Of a stretch of 64,000 nt of DNA, positions 1 through 9,099 are shown one piece after another. The notes below the pieces were generated by a model, which made no database searches, was not told the DNA's origin, and saw nothing but the letters and a program-made list of their open reading frames with translations. The DNA is taken from contig NZ_JBFTXJ020000002.1 in NCBI RefSeq assembly GCF_041379945.2, forward strand, positions 186,001 to 250,000, in the 5' to 3' direction. Within the stretch, counting starts at the first letter, position 1, and each line of letters opens with the position of its first letter. The translations under genes were made by a program, and so were the position numbers. The DNA comes from Aneurinibacillus sp. REN35. Its GTDB lineage: Bacteria > Bacillota > Bacilli > Aneurinibacillales > Aneurinibacillaceae.

Positions 1-1
1 A

Positions 2-178
2 ACAGATATCGTTTCAGCTATTCGAGAAGAGGCAATAAAAAATCACGTATTGGTTACCGGTTGTGGCGTATACGGGCAGACCATTCGGCTGATGCTGCCA
101 TTGAATATCCCAGATGAGGACTTGAATAAAGGATTAACGGTTTTGGAGCGAGCGATTATGAAAGTCGTTGAACAATAA
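2..178 (+). CDS. 4-aminobutyrate aminotransferase-type class III aminotransferase, C-terminal fragment
   Basis: Only the last 58 codons are inside the window; the frame is open from base 2 to the TAA at 176-178. The translation (…GCGVYGQTIRLMLPLNIPD…) matches the C-terminal small domain of PLP-dependent class III aminotransferases of the GABA transaminase type, where a glycine-rich stretch is followed by R-x-x-x-P-L. The enzyme would move an amino group from an omega-amino acid to a keto acid, giving a semialdehyde. The aldehyde dehydrogenase at 2485 would then oxidise that product, so the two probably belong to one pathway. The start and active-site lysine lie outside the window. Confidence 0.8.
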   Translation, partial: TDIVSAIREEAIKNHVLVTGCGVYGQTIRLMLPLNIPDEDLNKGLTVLERAIMKVVEQ

Positions 179-201
179 AAAAAGGAAAGGGAGGATACTA
201 G

Positions 202-1020
202 ATGATGCGTAAGATGAAAGGAATGTTAGGGGTGTTTGCCGCTCTTCTTATTCTTTTGCTGGCTGCCTGCGGCAGCAACGGAATGAATTCGAAAGAGGCA
301 GGGGCGCAAAAGCAGGCTGAAGGTTCTGGAGTTCTTGAAAAGGTTAAATCGGCCGGTGTTATGAATGTTGGGATCGAAGGCGCCTATCCACCATTCAACT
401 ACTTTAATAATAAAAATGAATTAGAAGGATTTGATGTTGATATTACCAATGAAATTGCGAAGCGTATGGGCATTAAAGCCAATTTTGTTGCGACACCTTG
501 GGACACGATCATTGGGGGCCTACTATCAAAAAAATACGATATGATTCTCTCTAGCATGGCAATTACCGAGGAGCGGTTAAAGAAAGTTGACTTTACTGAG
601 CCATATTATCATACAGGTGCACAGTTGTTTGCTCCATCTTCTTCAAACATTACCGATCCAACCAAAATCAATGGCAAAAGGGTCGGGGTTTCAATCGGAA
701 CCACATTTGAGAAAAAAGCGAACGAGTTAGGTGCTGAAATGGTAACGTACAAAAATGACTTGTTAGCGTTTCAAGATTTAGCTAATGGCCGCATTGATGG
801 AGTTATTACAGATAAAGGGGTAGGAGCGCGCATGATTAAAGAAAAAGGCTACCCCTTTAAACCGATCGGTGACATGCTGTACAAAGACAAGGCAGGGATT
901 GCTCTCAATAAAAAAGAAGAAGCATTTAAAAATGAGTTAAACAAACATTTAAAAGACATGCTTGAGGATGGAACCTATGAAAAAATAAGTAAAAAATGGT
1001 TTAACGAAGACATTCGATAA
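202..1020 (+). CDS. Amino acid ABC transporter, substrate-binding lipoprotein
   Basis: A 272-residue extracellular solute-binding protein of the polar amino acid family (SBP_bac_3). The N-terminus carries a lipoprotein signal with lipobox LAAC, cysteine at residue 23, so it should be tethered to the outer face of the membrane. The conserved start of the binding lobe (GIEGAYPPFNYFN, about residues 57-69) and the GFDVDITNEIAKRMG segment are typical. A GGGAGG ribosome site lies 8 bases before the ATGATG start. The permease and ATPase genes follow within 12 bases of each other, forming a complete importer. The ligand cannot be read from the sequence; the surrounding catabolic genes suggest an amino acid or opine. 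Confidence 0.9.
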   Translation: MMRKMKGMLGVFAALLILLLAACGSNGMNSKEAGAQKQAEGSGVLEKVKSAGVMNVGIEGAYPPFNYFNNKNELEGFDVDITNEIAKRMGIKANFVATPWDTIIGGLLSKKYDMILSSMAITEERLKKVDFTEPYYHTGAQLFAPSSSNITDPTKINGKRVGVSIGTTFEKKANELGAEMVTYKNDLLAFQDLANGRIDGVITDKGVGARMIKEKGYPFKPIGDMLYKDKAGIALNKKEEAFKNELNKHLKDMLEDGTYEKISKKWFNEDIR

Positions 1021-1032
1021 GGGAGGAGTACG

Positions 1033-1689
1033 ATGCTCGATTTCTCATTAGTAACAGAGTACATCCCCTTTTTGTTAAAAGCGAGTGTCATTACACTAGA
1101 AATCTCTATTGTTTCTCTTTTGCTTGGTTTGTTCCTCGGCTTGATTATTGTACTTATGAAGATTTCGAAGATAAAACCACTGGAGTGGTTTGCGGATTTT
1201 TATATTTGGGTGATACGAGGAACACCGATGCTTGTACAGTTGTTTCTTGTATACTTCGGTCTTCCGCAATTAGGAATAGAATTGGGACCGTTTGTCTCCT
1301 CCGTAATTGCGCTTGGCATCAATGCGGGCGCTTATATTGCGGAAATTTACCGGGGAGGCATCCTTTCCATTCCGAAGGGACAGACGGAAGCTGCTCAATC
1401 TTTAGGAATGAACTATGGAACCATTATGCAGCGTATCATTCTACCGCAAGCTTTTCGTGTCAGTGTTCCGGCATTAGGAAATCAGGCAATTTCGATGTTA
1501 AAGGATTCATCCCTGGCTTCTCTTGTGACAGTATCGGAATTAATGATGGTATCTCAACGATTTGCTTCCACAAATTATGCTTTTATTGAGTTTTATATTA
1601 CGGCGGCGCTTTTCTATCTGTTTTTGACCACCATTTTCACATTCATTCTTAATAAAATTGAATACCGCCTCTCAGTAAGCGACCGATAG
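1033..1689 (+). CDS. Amino acid ABC transporter permease
   Basis: A 218-residue integral membrane protein of the HisMQ/GlnP permease family, forming the channel for the binding protein at 202. Several hydrophobic segments are visible (about residues 15-42, 55-78, 85-105, 185-208). The cytoplasmic EAA loop that docks on the ATPase is clear around residues 119-140 ([12 protein letters not shown], followed by ILPQA). GGGAGGAG lies just ahead of the ATG. It is 12 bases after the binding-protein gene and 11 bases before the ATPase gene, so the three are co-transcribed. Only one permease gene is present; it may act as a homodimer. Confidence 0.9.
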   Translation: MLDFSLVTEYIPFLLKASVITLEISIVSLLLGLFLGLIIVLMKISKIKPLEWFADFYIWVIRGTPMLVQLFLVYFGLPQLGIELGPFVSSVIALGINAGAYIAEIYRGGILSIPKGQTEAAQSLGMNYGTIMQRIILPQAFRVSVPALGNQAISMLKDSSLASLVTVSELMMVSQRFASTNYAFIEFYITAALFYLFLTTIFTFILNKIEYRLSVSDR

Positions 1690-1700
1690 GAGGGAAAGGT

Positions 1701-2462
1701 GTGGAAATGAAAGCCATGAAAACAAAGGCAGCAGAACCGATAATAAAGATTGAAAATTTGCACAAGAGCTTTGGTGAACTAGAGGTACTCAAAGGAATTG
1801 ATGTGACGATTTTCAAAGGAGAGGTTGTTTCCTTAATCGGATCTAGTGGGTCAGGAAAAAGCACACTCCTTCGATGCCTCAACCGCTTAGAAGCAAATAC
1901 TGCCGGTCGGATTGTTATTGATAATATCGTACTCGATGAATCAATAAAGAATATTAGCCAGATTCGTCGAGAGGTAGGAATGGTCTTCCAACAGTTTAAC
2001 CTTTTTCCCCATATGACCGTGCTTGAGAATGTAATTGAAGCTCCCATTCGTGTTCTGAAATTGAAAAAAGCAGAGGCAGAAAAAGAAGGACTGGTTCTTC
2101 TTGAGAAAGTCGGATTGTTGGATAAGAAAAATGTGTACCCTAAAAAACTTTCTGGAGGACAGCAGCAGCGAGTGGCGATTGCAAGAGCACTAGCGATGAA
2201 GCCAAAAATTATGCTGTTTGATGAGCCGACGTCCGCGCTAGATCCTGAATTAGTCGGAGAGGTTCTCAGCGTAATGAAACAGCTGGCAACTGAAGGAATG
2301 ACGATGGTTGTGGTGACACATGAGATGTCCTTTGCTCGTGAGGTAGCGGATCGGGTGATTTATATGCATAACGGAATGATTGAGGAGCAGGGAGATCCCA
2401 AAGTTATCCTTACGAATCCAAAAAGTGAGAGATTAAAAGGATTCTTGCGGCTCGTTAAATAA
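1701..2462 (+). CDS. Amino acid ABC transporter ATP-binding protein
   Basis: A 253-residue ATPase that powers the importer encoded by the two genes upstream. Walker A is GSSGSGKST at residues 47-55, the signature LSGGQQQR starts at 150 and Walker B (IMLFDEP) ends near 176, followed by the switch histidine in VVTHEM. All key residues of a working ABC ATPase are present and length is normal for the GlnQ/HisP type. The start is GTG at 1701 with AGGAGGGAAAGG just upstream; the ATG codon at 1707 is an alternative. Confidence 0.92.
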   Translation: MEMKAMKTKAAEPIIKIENLHKSFGELEVLKGIDVTIFKGEVVSLIGSSGSGKSTLLRCLNRLEANTAGRIVIDNIVLDESIKNISQIRREVGMVFQQFNLFPHMTVLENVIEAPIRVLKLKKAEAEKEGLVLLEKVGLLDKKNVYPKKLSGGQQQRVAIARALAMKPKIMLFDEPTSALDPELVGEVLSVMKQLATEGMTMVVVTHEMSFAREVADRVIYMHNGMIEEQGDPKVILTNPKSERLKGFLRLVK

Positions 2463-2484
2463 TGCAGAGGGAAGGACGGGGAAA

Positions 2485-3939
2485 ATGGGAGAAGCGACAA
2501 CGGCAAAAAATTATATTAATGGAACGTGGAAGGATGCAGGAAGTACCGGTACATTACAAAGCATGAATCCGGCTACAGGTGAAGTGATAGGGACATGTGT
2601 AATGTCTGGCGAACAGGATGTTGCTGAGGCGGTGCAAGGTGCTAAAGAGGCATATGCCGTATGGAGAAGAGTACCTGCTCCTGAGCGCGCCGATTACTTA
2701 TGGAAGGTAGCGGATATTTTACAGGAGAGAAAAAATGAATTGGCCACCATGATGACATTAGAAATGGGCAAGGTGTATGCGGAATCACTGGGTGAAGTGG
2801 AAGCTGTGATTGCTTCTTGTAAATACATGGCGGGGGAAGGCAGAAGAATGTTTGGGGAAACAATCCCCACATCCTCCCCTGAACGAATGGCCATGACGGT
2901 TCGCGAACCGCTAGGGGTTGTCGCTTGCATTACACCATGGAATTTTCCTGTTGCGTTGGCAGCGTATAAAATTTTTGCCGCGCTTGTTTCCGGGAATACC
3001 ATTGTGTGGAAACCGGCATCAAACGTATCTCTTTCCGCTAAGCTTTTTACGGAAGTGTTTGCTTCTGCCAATCTGCCTGCAGGTGTATTGAATGTAGTGT
3101 TTGGCTCAGGTAGTACGGTGGGTCATGTGCTTGTCCAGCATCAGGATGTGAAAGTCATCGCGTTTACCGGGTCAACGGAAGTTGGAATGAAGCTAGCCGA
3201 AAGTGGGAGTCGTTCACTTAAGAGAATATCTCTTGAACTTGGTGGGAAGAATGCGGTGATTGTGCTGGCAGATGCTGATCTTTCGGCAGCGGCAGTCGGC
3301 ATTGTAAAAGCAGCATTTACCACGACAGGACAGCGCTGTACGGCAGCCAGTCGTGTCATTGTAGAGGAATCCGTTCGAGCGGAATTAGAGAAGCGGATTG
3401 TGGCGCTCACCGAACAACTACGTATTGGAAATGGCTTAGAAGAAGGGATAGATATCGGTCCGCTGGCCAATGCCGCGCAAATGAACACGGTTAAAGAATA
3501 TGTAGAGATTGCAAAGGAAGAAGGAGGCCATATTTTAACCGGGGGGTATGCACTCCAAACGGAAGAGCATCGTAAGGGATTCTATTACGCGCCGACGGTC
3601 ATTACGAATGTGCGGCAGGAGCATCGTATTGCAAGAGAAGAAATTTTCGGACCTGTACTTGCGATTATTTCAGCGCAAAACTTTGATGAAGCCGTAGCGT
3701 TTAATAATGACACCGAATATGGACTCTCAAGCGCGATATACACAAGCAGCCTCCATTATGCGAATCGGGCTGCGCGCGAGCTGGAATCCGGACTTGTTTA
3801 TATTAACAACGGCACCTCCAATGCTGAAACAGGCATGGCATTTGGTGGAATGAAGTTATCTGGAAATGGGCATCGAGAGGTTTCCTATCATGCTTTTGAT
3901 GTGATGACAGAATGGAAAACAGTCTATACCAATTATTAA
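2485..3939 (+). CDS. NAD(P)-dependent aldehyde dehydrogenase, succinate-semialdehyde dehydrogenase-like
   Basis: A 484-residue ALDH-superfamily enzyme that oxidises an aldehyde to a carboxylate with NAD(P). The catalytic cysteine is C285 in GQRCTAASR, the general base is E251 in LELGGKN, and the cofactor/oxyanion segment TPWNFP is at 150-155. Length and motifs fit GabD/YcbD-like semialdehyde or alpha-ketoglutarate semialdehyde dehydrogenases. It is 22 bases downstream of the ABC ATPase and 13 bases before the FAD oxidase gene. With an aminotransferase at the left edge, it may finish the conversion of an omega-amino acid. The true aldehyde substrate is not determined by the sequence. Confidence 0.9.
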   Translation: MGEATTAKNYINGTWKDAGSTGTLQSMNPATGEVIGTCVMSGEQDVAEAVQGAKEAYAVWRRVPAPERADYLWKVADILQERKNELATMMTLEMGKVYAESLGEVEAVIASCKYMAGEGRRMFGETIPTSSPERMAMTVREPLGVVACITPWNFPVALAAYKIFAALVSGNTIVWKPASNVSLSAKLFTEVFASANLPAGVLNVVFGSGSTVGHVLVQHQDVKVIAFTGSTEVGMKLAESGSRSLKRISLELGGKNAVIVLADADLSAAAVGIVKAAFTTTGQRCTAASRVIVEESVRAELEKRIVALTEQLRIGNGLEEGIDIGPLANAAQMNTVKEYVEIAKEEGGHILTGGYALQTEEHRKGFYYAPTVITNVRQEHRIAREEIFGPVLAIISAQNFDEAVAFNNDTEYGLSSAIYTSSLHYANRAARELESGLVYINNGTSNAETGMAFGGMKLSGNGHREVSYHAFDVMTEWKTVYTNY

Positions 3940-3952
3940 GGAGCGTTTTCCT

Positions 3953-5257
3953 ATGGATGAAGTGATGGATCGATTGACATTACTAAGCCTGGATGTCGAA
4001 AAAATAAAAGGAGAGACCGCTGACAAAATCGAGCAGGTATACGATGCCCTCTATCATTATGTTTTTTCCCAGTTATCTTCTTCAAGCATACGTCCTAACT
4101 CTAGAAAGATCATCGTTGTAGGTGGCGGGATCATCGGCGTGATGGCGGCTTTTTATTTACACCAAAAGGGATATCAGGTGACCGTACTCGAAAAGAACTC
4201 ATTTGGTGGAGCTGCTTCAGGCAGAAATGGTGGAGGAATTCTTGCGCTTGGGCGTGAGTTGGAGGAAATTCCTTTTGTTAAGGTATCCATGGATTTGTGG
4301 GAGCAGTTATCAGACTACGGAATTGATAGTCATTTCATTCGCCCGGGTCATGCGATGGTAGCGATGAATCATGCTGAGGCGGAGAAGTTGGGGAAAGCAC
4401 AGGTATTATATCGACGAGCGGGTCTGGATACGACATTTTTAGAGACGGATCAAGTAAAAAAAATGCTGCCTGATATTTGTCCTGAGAATAAAGGGGCGTT
4501 GTATAGTCCCATTGATGCGCAAAGCTATCCCTTTCTGGCAATCGCAAACCTTATGAAATGGTTACGCTTTCGAGGTGTTACATTTTACAGTCAGTGTGAG
4601 GTAAAAGGCTTCTCTGTCGTACAGGATCGAATTACATCGGTCTCTACCAATCAGGGGGAGCTTGCGGCAGACACGTTTCTTCTATGTACAGGGCCTTGGA
4701 CACAGTGTACCGGAAGACTTCTGAATCTTGACCTACCTATCATTCCTCGTCGTTCACAGATTATGGTGACCGAAATTCTAGAAAGCAGGCGTATGGATCC
4801 GTTTGTTTCCGGAAATGGCCTTTATAGTAGGCAGACGCATGCGGGGAATGTGCTATACGGTGGCGGAGGTCCTTGGGAGATAACAGGGTTTGATGTGACC
4901 AATTCAATGGAAGCGATGCGTCTTTTATCCACACGCTTTGTTGAATTGTTTCCCGCATACCGTAACAGGCAATTGATTCGAGCGTTTGCAGGAACGGTAG
5001 AGATTACTCCGGATCATTTTCCGATTTTCGGGCCTGTTCCTGCGTATCATAATCTTTATGTTTCAGGTGGCTTCAATGGGCATGGGTACGGAATGTCAGC
5101 GGTTATGGGGAATTTACTTGCCGCTATGGTTTATTCTGATGACCATGATCTGGAGCTCCCTTATAGCATTAAAGAGATCATCCACCATTTTTCACCTTCT
5201 CGCTTTTCATCTCCTGGTGAAGCCGAGAAGGGAGGCGAGGTGAATCTTTATGGATAA
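3953..5257 (+). CDS. FAD-dependent amino acid oxidase/dehydrogenase subunit (DAO family, HcnC-like)
   Basis: A 434-residue flavoprotein of the DAO (D-amino acid oxidase/glycine oxidase) family. The dinucleotide-binding motif GGGIIG is at residues 57-62, preceded by an unusual 50-residue N-terminal extension of helical, charged sequence. The C-terminal part has the usual FAD-contacting GGFNGHGYGMS segment. It overlaps by 8 bases the next gene, a [2Fe-2S] protein, and is followed by an HcnA-like ferredoxin and an HcnB-like flavoprotein. This is the composition of dye-linked multi-subunit amine/amino acid dehydrogenases (hydrogen cyanide synthase, opine oxidase, D-hydroxyproline or L-proline dehydrogenase complexes). 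It probably holds the substrate-oxidising site. The substrate is unknown; HCN formation itself is not implied. Confidence 0.85.
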   Translation: MDEVMDRLTLLSLDVEKIKGETADKIEQVYDALYHYVFSQLSSSSIRPNSRKIIVVGGGIIGVMAAFYLHQKGYQVTVLEKNSFGGAASGRNGGGILALGRELEEIPFVKVSMDLWEQLSDYGIDSHFIRPGHAMVAMNHAEAEKLGKAQVLYRRAGLDTTFLETDQVKKMLPDICPENKGALYSPIDAQSYPFLAIANLMKWLRFRGVTFYSQCEVKGFSVVQDRITSVSTNQGELAADTFLLCTGPWTQCTGRLLNLDLPIIPRRSQIMVTEILESRRMDPFVSGNGLYSRQTHAGNVLYGGGGPWEITGFDVTNSMEAMRLLSTRFVELFPAYRNRQLIRAFAGTVEITPDHFPIFGPVPAYHNLYVSGGFNGHGYGMSAVMGNLLAAMVYSDDHDLELPYSIKEIIHHFSPSRFSSPGEAEKGGEVNLYG

Positions 5258-5525
5258 AGCAACTTATTATATATGTCGATGTGAAGAAGTAGATTATAAC
5301 GAAATTAAAGCGGCTATGAAACAGGGAGCGCGTACTTCGCAGGAAATCAAAATGAAAACACGTGCAGGAATGGGAGCGTGTCAGGGGCGAATTTGCCGGA
5401 GCCTGTTGGAAAAGGTGACAGGAGAAGAGCGGGAAGGAATATGTGAACAGATGAGCAGGTTGACTGTCCATCATCCGGTTCGTCCTATTCATATTGCTCA
5501 GCTAACGGAGCGTGGTGGATCATGA
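5250..5525 (+). CDS. BFD-like [2Fe-2S]-binding protein, separate subunit
   Basis: A 91-residue protein made almost entirely of a BFD-type [2Fe-2S] domain: C9-x-C11 near the start and C44-x4-C49 (GACQGRIC) supply four cysteine ligands. In HcnB/OoxA-type subunits this domain is normally fused to the C-terminus of the larger flavoprotein. Here it stands alone and precedes the ferredoxin-like and flavoprotein genes. It overlaps the DAO-family gene by 8 bases and the next gene by 4 bases, so translation is probably coupled. It should carry electrons between the two flavin subunits. Confidence 0.85.
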   Translation: MDKATYYICRCEEVDYNEIKAAMKQGARTSQEIKMKTRAGMGACQGRICRSLLEKVTGEEREGICEQMSRLTVHHPVRPIHIAQLTERGGS

Positions 5526-5803
5526 GAATTATTCATCATCCGATTTTTGCACCATGTGAAGCACAAGAAGTATCATTTACTTTTGCCGGAAAAGAATACA
5601 AAGCGCTGGAGGGAGAAAGTATTGCAGCAGCACTGCTTGCTAACGGTGTCCGTTCCCTTCGATATGCTGAGAAAACTGGAGAGCCGAGAGGATTGTATTG
5701 TGGAATTGGACATTGCTATGAATGTCGTGTTTATGTTCGGGGAGTTGGTAGCGTCCGCGCCTGCGTTACACTTGTTCAACAAGGGATGAATATACATCCG
5801 TAA
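5522..5803 (+). CDS. HcnA-like [2Fe-2S] ferredoxin subunit
   Basis: A 93-residue protein with the plant-type [2Fe-2S] pattern of HcnA-like subunits: C60, C65, C68 and C81, in YCGIGHCYEC and RAC. The N-terminal half (FTFAGKEYKALEGESIAAALLANG) is the usual beta-grasp fold of this family. It begins inside the stop of the BFD gene (4-base overlap) and ends 14 bases before the HcnB-like gene. It is expected to be the small electron-transfer subunit of the membrane-linked or dye-linked dehydrogenase formed by this gene group. Confidence 0.87.
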   Translation: MRIIHHPIFAPCEAQEVSFTFAGKEYKALEGESIAAALLANGVRSLRYAEKTGEPRGLYCGIGHCYECRVYVRGVGSVRACVTLVQQGMNIHP

Positions 5804-5817
5804 AAGGAGGTCTTCCG

Positions 5818-7080
5818 GTGGATGTAGATGTGGTCGTAATTGGAGGCGGTCCAGCAGGTCTTACAGCAGCCAAAGAAATTGCCGAACGAGGCGGTTCGGT
5901 TGCAGTCTTGGATGAAAATAGTCAATGGGGCGGCAAGCTGCTTGGTCAACTGCATGAAGATCCTGCCGAAGGACATTGGTGGAGGGGCAAGGAGATTGCG
6001 GAAAAGCTGGTGAAGGAAGCCGTGTCGGCTGGGGTAGAGCTCATTCCAGAAACTGTTGTATGGGGATTGGAGCAAGGCTGGACTGTTCATATAGCTCATG
6101 CATTAAATCGTTCCAATTCTGTCGGGTGCATACGTGCAAAAGCTGTGCTGCTTGCAACCGGGGCTGTAGAAAAACCCCTTCCTTTTTCAGGTTGGACCTT
6201 ACCTGGCGTAATGACTATTGGAGCGGCACAGGTGCTCACCAATGTATACAGAGTAAGGCCGGGGAAGAAAGTGCTGGTTGCCGGGATCGATGTATTATCG
6301 CTCACCATTGCAAGGTCATTGACGTTAGCCGGCGTTGAAGTGGTTGGCATTGTTCTTCCGCAGCAGAGCGAATGGAATGAAGAAAAGGGCCTGCCTAAAG
6401 AGGTGTTAAAACAGCTAAAAACAATGACGCATCTTGCACCCAATCGGTGGCTTCGAATGGGGGGAGCCGTCTTAAACAGCGATGTCGGAGTAGAGCTTGC
6501 GGCTCGTTTTTATCCGAAAAGCGGGATGAAAGTATGGGGCATCCCTATTCAATTAAAAAAGGTGCTTGTCGCTGTCCATGGAAAAGAGCAGGTGACAGGA
6601 GCGGAGGTTTCTGCTATTGATGCTGATGGCCGGATCATTCATGGAACAAGTACTGTGCTGCCGGTAGATGCTGTATGTTTGTCCGGCGGTTTAACGCCGC
6701 TGGCTGAATTAGCAGCAGCCGTTGGATGCAGATTTGCCCGGCTTAACGGATTAAACGGAGCTGTTCCTTTGCACGGCCCTACGATGGAAACGACGGTATC
6801 GAATTTATTTGTTGCAGGGAATATTACCGGAATTGAAGGTGCAAAGATCGCTATGGTGCAAGGAGAGGCGGCAGGCAAAAGCATGTGCCAACGACTTGGT
6901 ATCGGAAATGTGACGGATCAGGACATACAGGCTGCCGTCAACAAAGTGAAACAGGTTCGAGATACAATGGATATTCAATTTCATCCGCATATTAAAGCAG
7001 CGCGAGCGCGTCTAGATGAACTATGGGAGAAAGAACGAAAGGAGAAAATTCTCGATCCATCGATTTCATTATATGCGTAG
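5818..7080 (+). CDS. FAD/NAD(P)-binding dehydrogenase subunit (HcnB-like, lacking the fused BFD domain)
   Basis: A 420-residue pyridine nucleotide-disulfide oxidoreductase-type flavoprotein. The FAD motif GGGPAG is at about residues 8-13 and the C-terminal FAD motif (LFVAGNITGIEGAKIAMVQGEAAG region) is clear. The second nucleotide-binding segment (LVAGIDVLSLTIA) departs from GxGxxG, as seen in subunits that do not use NAD(P). The protein ends without the BFD iron-sulfur domain usually attached in HcnB/OoxA proteins; that domain is the separate gene at 5250. The start is GTG with AAAGGAGG seven bases upstream. No cysteine pair for a disulfide reductase is seen. Confidence 0.85.
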   Translation: MDVDVVVIGGGPAGLTAAKEIAERGGSVAVLDENSQWGGKLLGQLHEDPAEGHWWRGKEIAEKLVKEAVSAGVELIPETVVWGLEQGWTVHIAHALNRSNSVGCIRAKAVLLATGAVEKPLPFSGWTLPGVMTIGAAQVLTNVYRVRPGKKVLVAGIDVLSLTIARSLTLAGVEVVGIVLPQQSEWNEEKGLPKEVLKQLKTMTHLAPNRWLRMGGAVLNSDVGVELAARFYPKSGMKVWGIPIQLKKVLVAVHGKEQVTGAEVSAIDADGRIIHGTSTVLPVDAVCLSGGLTPLAELAAAVGCRFARLNGLNGAVPLHGPTMETTVSNLFVAGNITGIEGAKIAMVQGEAAGKSMCQRLGIGNVTDQDIQAAVNKVKQVRDTMDIQFHPHIKAARARLDELWEKERKEKILDPSISLYA

Positions 7081-7118
7081 TATAGGGGATACCTATGTTT
7101 CTATAGAAAGGAGAGCAT

Positions 7119-8648
7119 ATGAATAAAAAACGTGTTGGTATCGCTTTTTTTTATCATGAATCACATACCTTTAGCTCGGTGAAGACAGATATTCAATCCT
7201 TTCGTGACGAGGGATACTACAAGGGCGGCGAAATCATTGCAGCATATAAAGGAACAAAAACAGAAGTTGGTGGCTTCATCCATGTATTGGAGGAGGAAGG
7301 AGCGACCATTGTGCCGCTTGTTTGTGCAGCAGCGATTCCTTCAGGCATAGTGACGGATGCTGCCTGTAGAGAGGTTCAAAATGAAATCATAGAACACATT
7401 CAAAAAGCCGGCAGGCTAGATGGATTACTGCTGGCTCTTCACGGTGCCATGGTTGCGGAAGAAATGTCAGATCCGGAAGGAGAGCTATTGGTTCGCATAC
7501 GGCAAGTTTTTGGAGATGAACTGCCAATTGCGACCACGCTTGATATGCACGCAAATGTAAGTCATCGGCTGGTGGCGCAAACGCCTTTACATTTTGGTTT
7601 TAAAACGTATCCCCATGTAGATATGTACGAACAGGGCTGTCGAGCTGCCGCTGCTTTATTGCAGCAACTGGAGGGAAATCATCGCTGCTCGGCCTCCTTT
7701 ATCAAATTGCCGATGATGCCTCCGAGTATTAATATGCGGACAGAAGAAGGCCCGATGCATGAATTGATAGAAAGCGGGAAGCGCTGGGAGCGTGAAGAAG
7801 GGATTGTTAGTGTTAATGTGTTCGGGGGGTTTCCTTACGCTGATATTGAAGAGGTGGGTGCAAGCATTATTGTGGTTGCCACACATAAAGAAAAAGGTGA
7901 CATGGCTGCTGCATCTCTAGCGAAGCAGTTCTGGGGAGAGCGGCATCGCTTTCTCGTCGATTTACCTGGGGTAGAAGAAGCGGTGTCAACAGCCCTTGCA
8001 ATGAAAGAAGAGAAGCCGGTCGTGCTAGCCGATATTTCAGATAATCCGTTAAGCGGGGGAAGTGGAGATACAACTTCACTTTTACGTGAAATGCTGCAGC
8101 AAAACGTAAAGGACGCTCTGTTTGGCATGCTATATGATCCGATATCTCTTGCTATCTGTATGAAGGCAGGTGAAGGAAAGGAAGTTTCGCTGCTTCTAGG
8201 CGGTAAGTGTACACCCGAATTTGGAGGACCGATTCCGGTAACGGCAGAGATTATTCGGCTTACCGACGGAAGATTTACAAATAAAGGTCCCATGAACACT
8301 GGCATGCTTATCGATATGAAGGGGGCGGCACATCTTCGTGTGCATGGACTTGATATTCTGCTAACGGGTAGAGCACTCTCCGCGAATGACCCGGAGATGT
8401 TCCGCCATATTGGCATCGAGCCTACCGAGAAAAAAATTTTGGGTTTAAAAGTGAAAAATCATTTTCGAGCAGCATTTGATCCGCTTGTTAGCCACATTAT
8501 TTATGTAGATGCGCCGGGAATTGCTTCTAATCAATTAAAGAACTTCACGTATCATCGTATTCCACGCCCCATTTGGCCTCTTGATGATATGGAGAGCTAT
8601 GAACCGAATAGTGGGAGGGATATGATTGATCGATCATCTTTCCTTTGA
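7119..8648 (+). CDS. M81 family metallopeptidase (MlrC/microcystinase C-like)
   Basis: A 509-residue protein of the M81 family, founded on the linear-microcystin peptidase MlrC. The N-terminal domain has the expected histidine/aspartate-rich segments ALHGAM and DMHANVS, and the C-terminal domain has the DISDNPLSGGSGDTT stretch that fits the family metal site. The ribosome site GAAAGGAG precedes the ATG. Family members are widespread in amino acid and opine breakdown clusters and most have nothing to do with cyanotoxins. Located after the dehydrogenase genes, it may cleave an amide or peptide bond of the compound handled by this operon; that is inference. Confidence 0.88.
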   Translation: MNKKRVGIAFFYHESHTFSSVKTDIQSFRDEGYYKGGEIIAAYKGTKTEVGGFIHVLEEEGATIVPLVCAAAIPSGIVTDAACREVQNEIIEHIQKAGRLDGLLLALHGAMVAEEMSDPEGELLVRIRQVFGDELPIATTLDMHANVSHRLVAQTPLHFGFKTYPHVDMYEQGCRAAAALLQQLEGNHRCSASFIKLPMMPPSINMRTEEGPMHELIESGKRWEREEGIVSVNVFGGFPYADIEEVGASIIVVATHKEKGDMAAASLAKQFWGERHRFLVDLPGVEEAVSTALAMKEEKPVVLADISDNPLSGGSGDTTSLLREMLQQNVKDALFGMLYDPISLAICMKAGEGKEVSLLLGGKCTPEFGGPIPVTAEIIRLTDGRFTNKGPMNTGMLIDMKGAAHLRVHGLDILLTGRALSANDPEMFRHIGIEPTEKKILGLKVKNHFRAAFDPLVSHIIYVDAPGIASNQLKNFTYHRIPRPIWPLDDMESYEPNSGRDMIDRSSFL

Positions 8649-9099
8649 AGTTCCCGAGTTTTTAACACCGGAACAATTACGTATCTTGTGTGAACTTGAG
8701 AAGAACGCCTTTCCCGTCAAGGGAGCTGTTGATGAGCAATCACTGGTTCCGCTTGCAAGACACGGACGGATTGCACTGCTTTGTGAAAAGGGAGATAAAT
8801 ACCCGGTGGCTGTATGTGAAATGTTGAGGGACTATAAAGAACCAGACATGGTATATATCTTTGGATATTATGTACGGCCGGATAAGCAGGGAAAGGGATA
8901 CGGAAAAATATTTTTTGATTATTTATTTGACATGATGCGTAAAGACGGGTTTGAAAAAACGAGTCTGACAGTGGACCCTGACAATACAGCCGCTGTAAAA
9001 TTGTATGAAAAATTAGGTTATAAGATTATAGAAACTAGAAAATCAGAGTATGGAGAAGGGTCCGATCGATATTATATGGTGAAGTACTTAGGGGTCTGA
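8626..9099 (+). CDS. GNAT family N-acetyltransferase
   Basis: A 157-residue GNAT-fold acyltransferase. The acetyl-CoA pyrophosphate loop is visible as RPDKQGKGYGK near residues 85-95, followed by the LTVDPDNTAAVKLYEKLGYK segment typical of strand 5 to helix 4. The start is TTG at 8626, overlapping the end of the M81 gene by 23 bases; GGGAGGGA lies six bases upstream inside that gene. The overlap suggests translational coupling with the catabolic operon, so it may acetylate or detoxify a pathway metabolite. The acceptor is unknown. Confidence 0.82.
   Translation: MIDHLSFEVPEFLTPEQLRILCELEKNAFPVKGAVDEQSLVPLARHGRIALLCEKGDKYPVAVCEMLRDYKEPDMVYIFGYYVRPDKQGKGYGKIFFDYLFDMMRKDGFEKTSLTVDPDNTAAVKLYEKLGYKIIETRKSEYGEGSDRYYMVKYLGV

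Noticed and set aside
1649-2047. 132-codon minus-strand frame over the ABC ATPase gene
   Set aside because: Antisense shadow; the plus-strand ATPase is complete with all motifs.
7835-8416. 193-codon minus-strand frame inside the M81 gene
   Set aside because: A shadow of the plus-strand gene, rich in Ser/Ile/Arg as expected from antisense of its codon use, with no domain.
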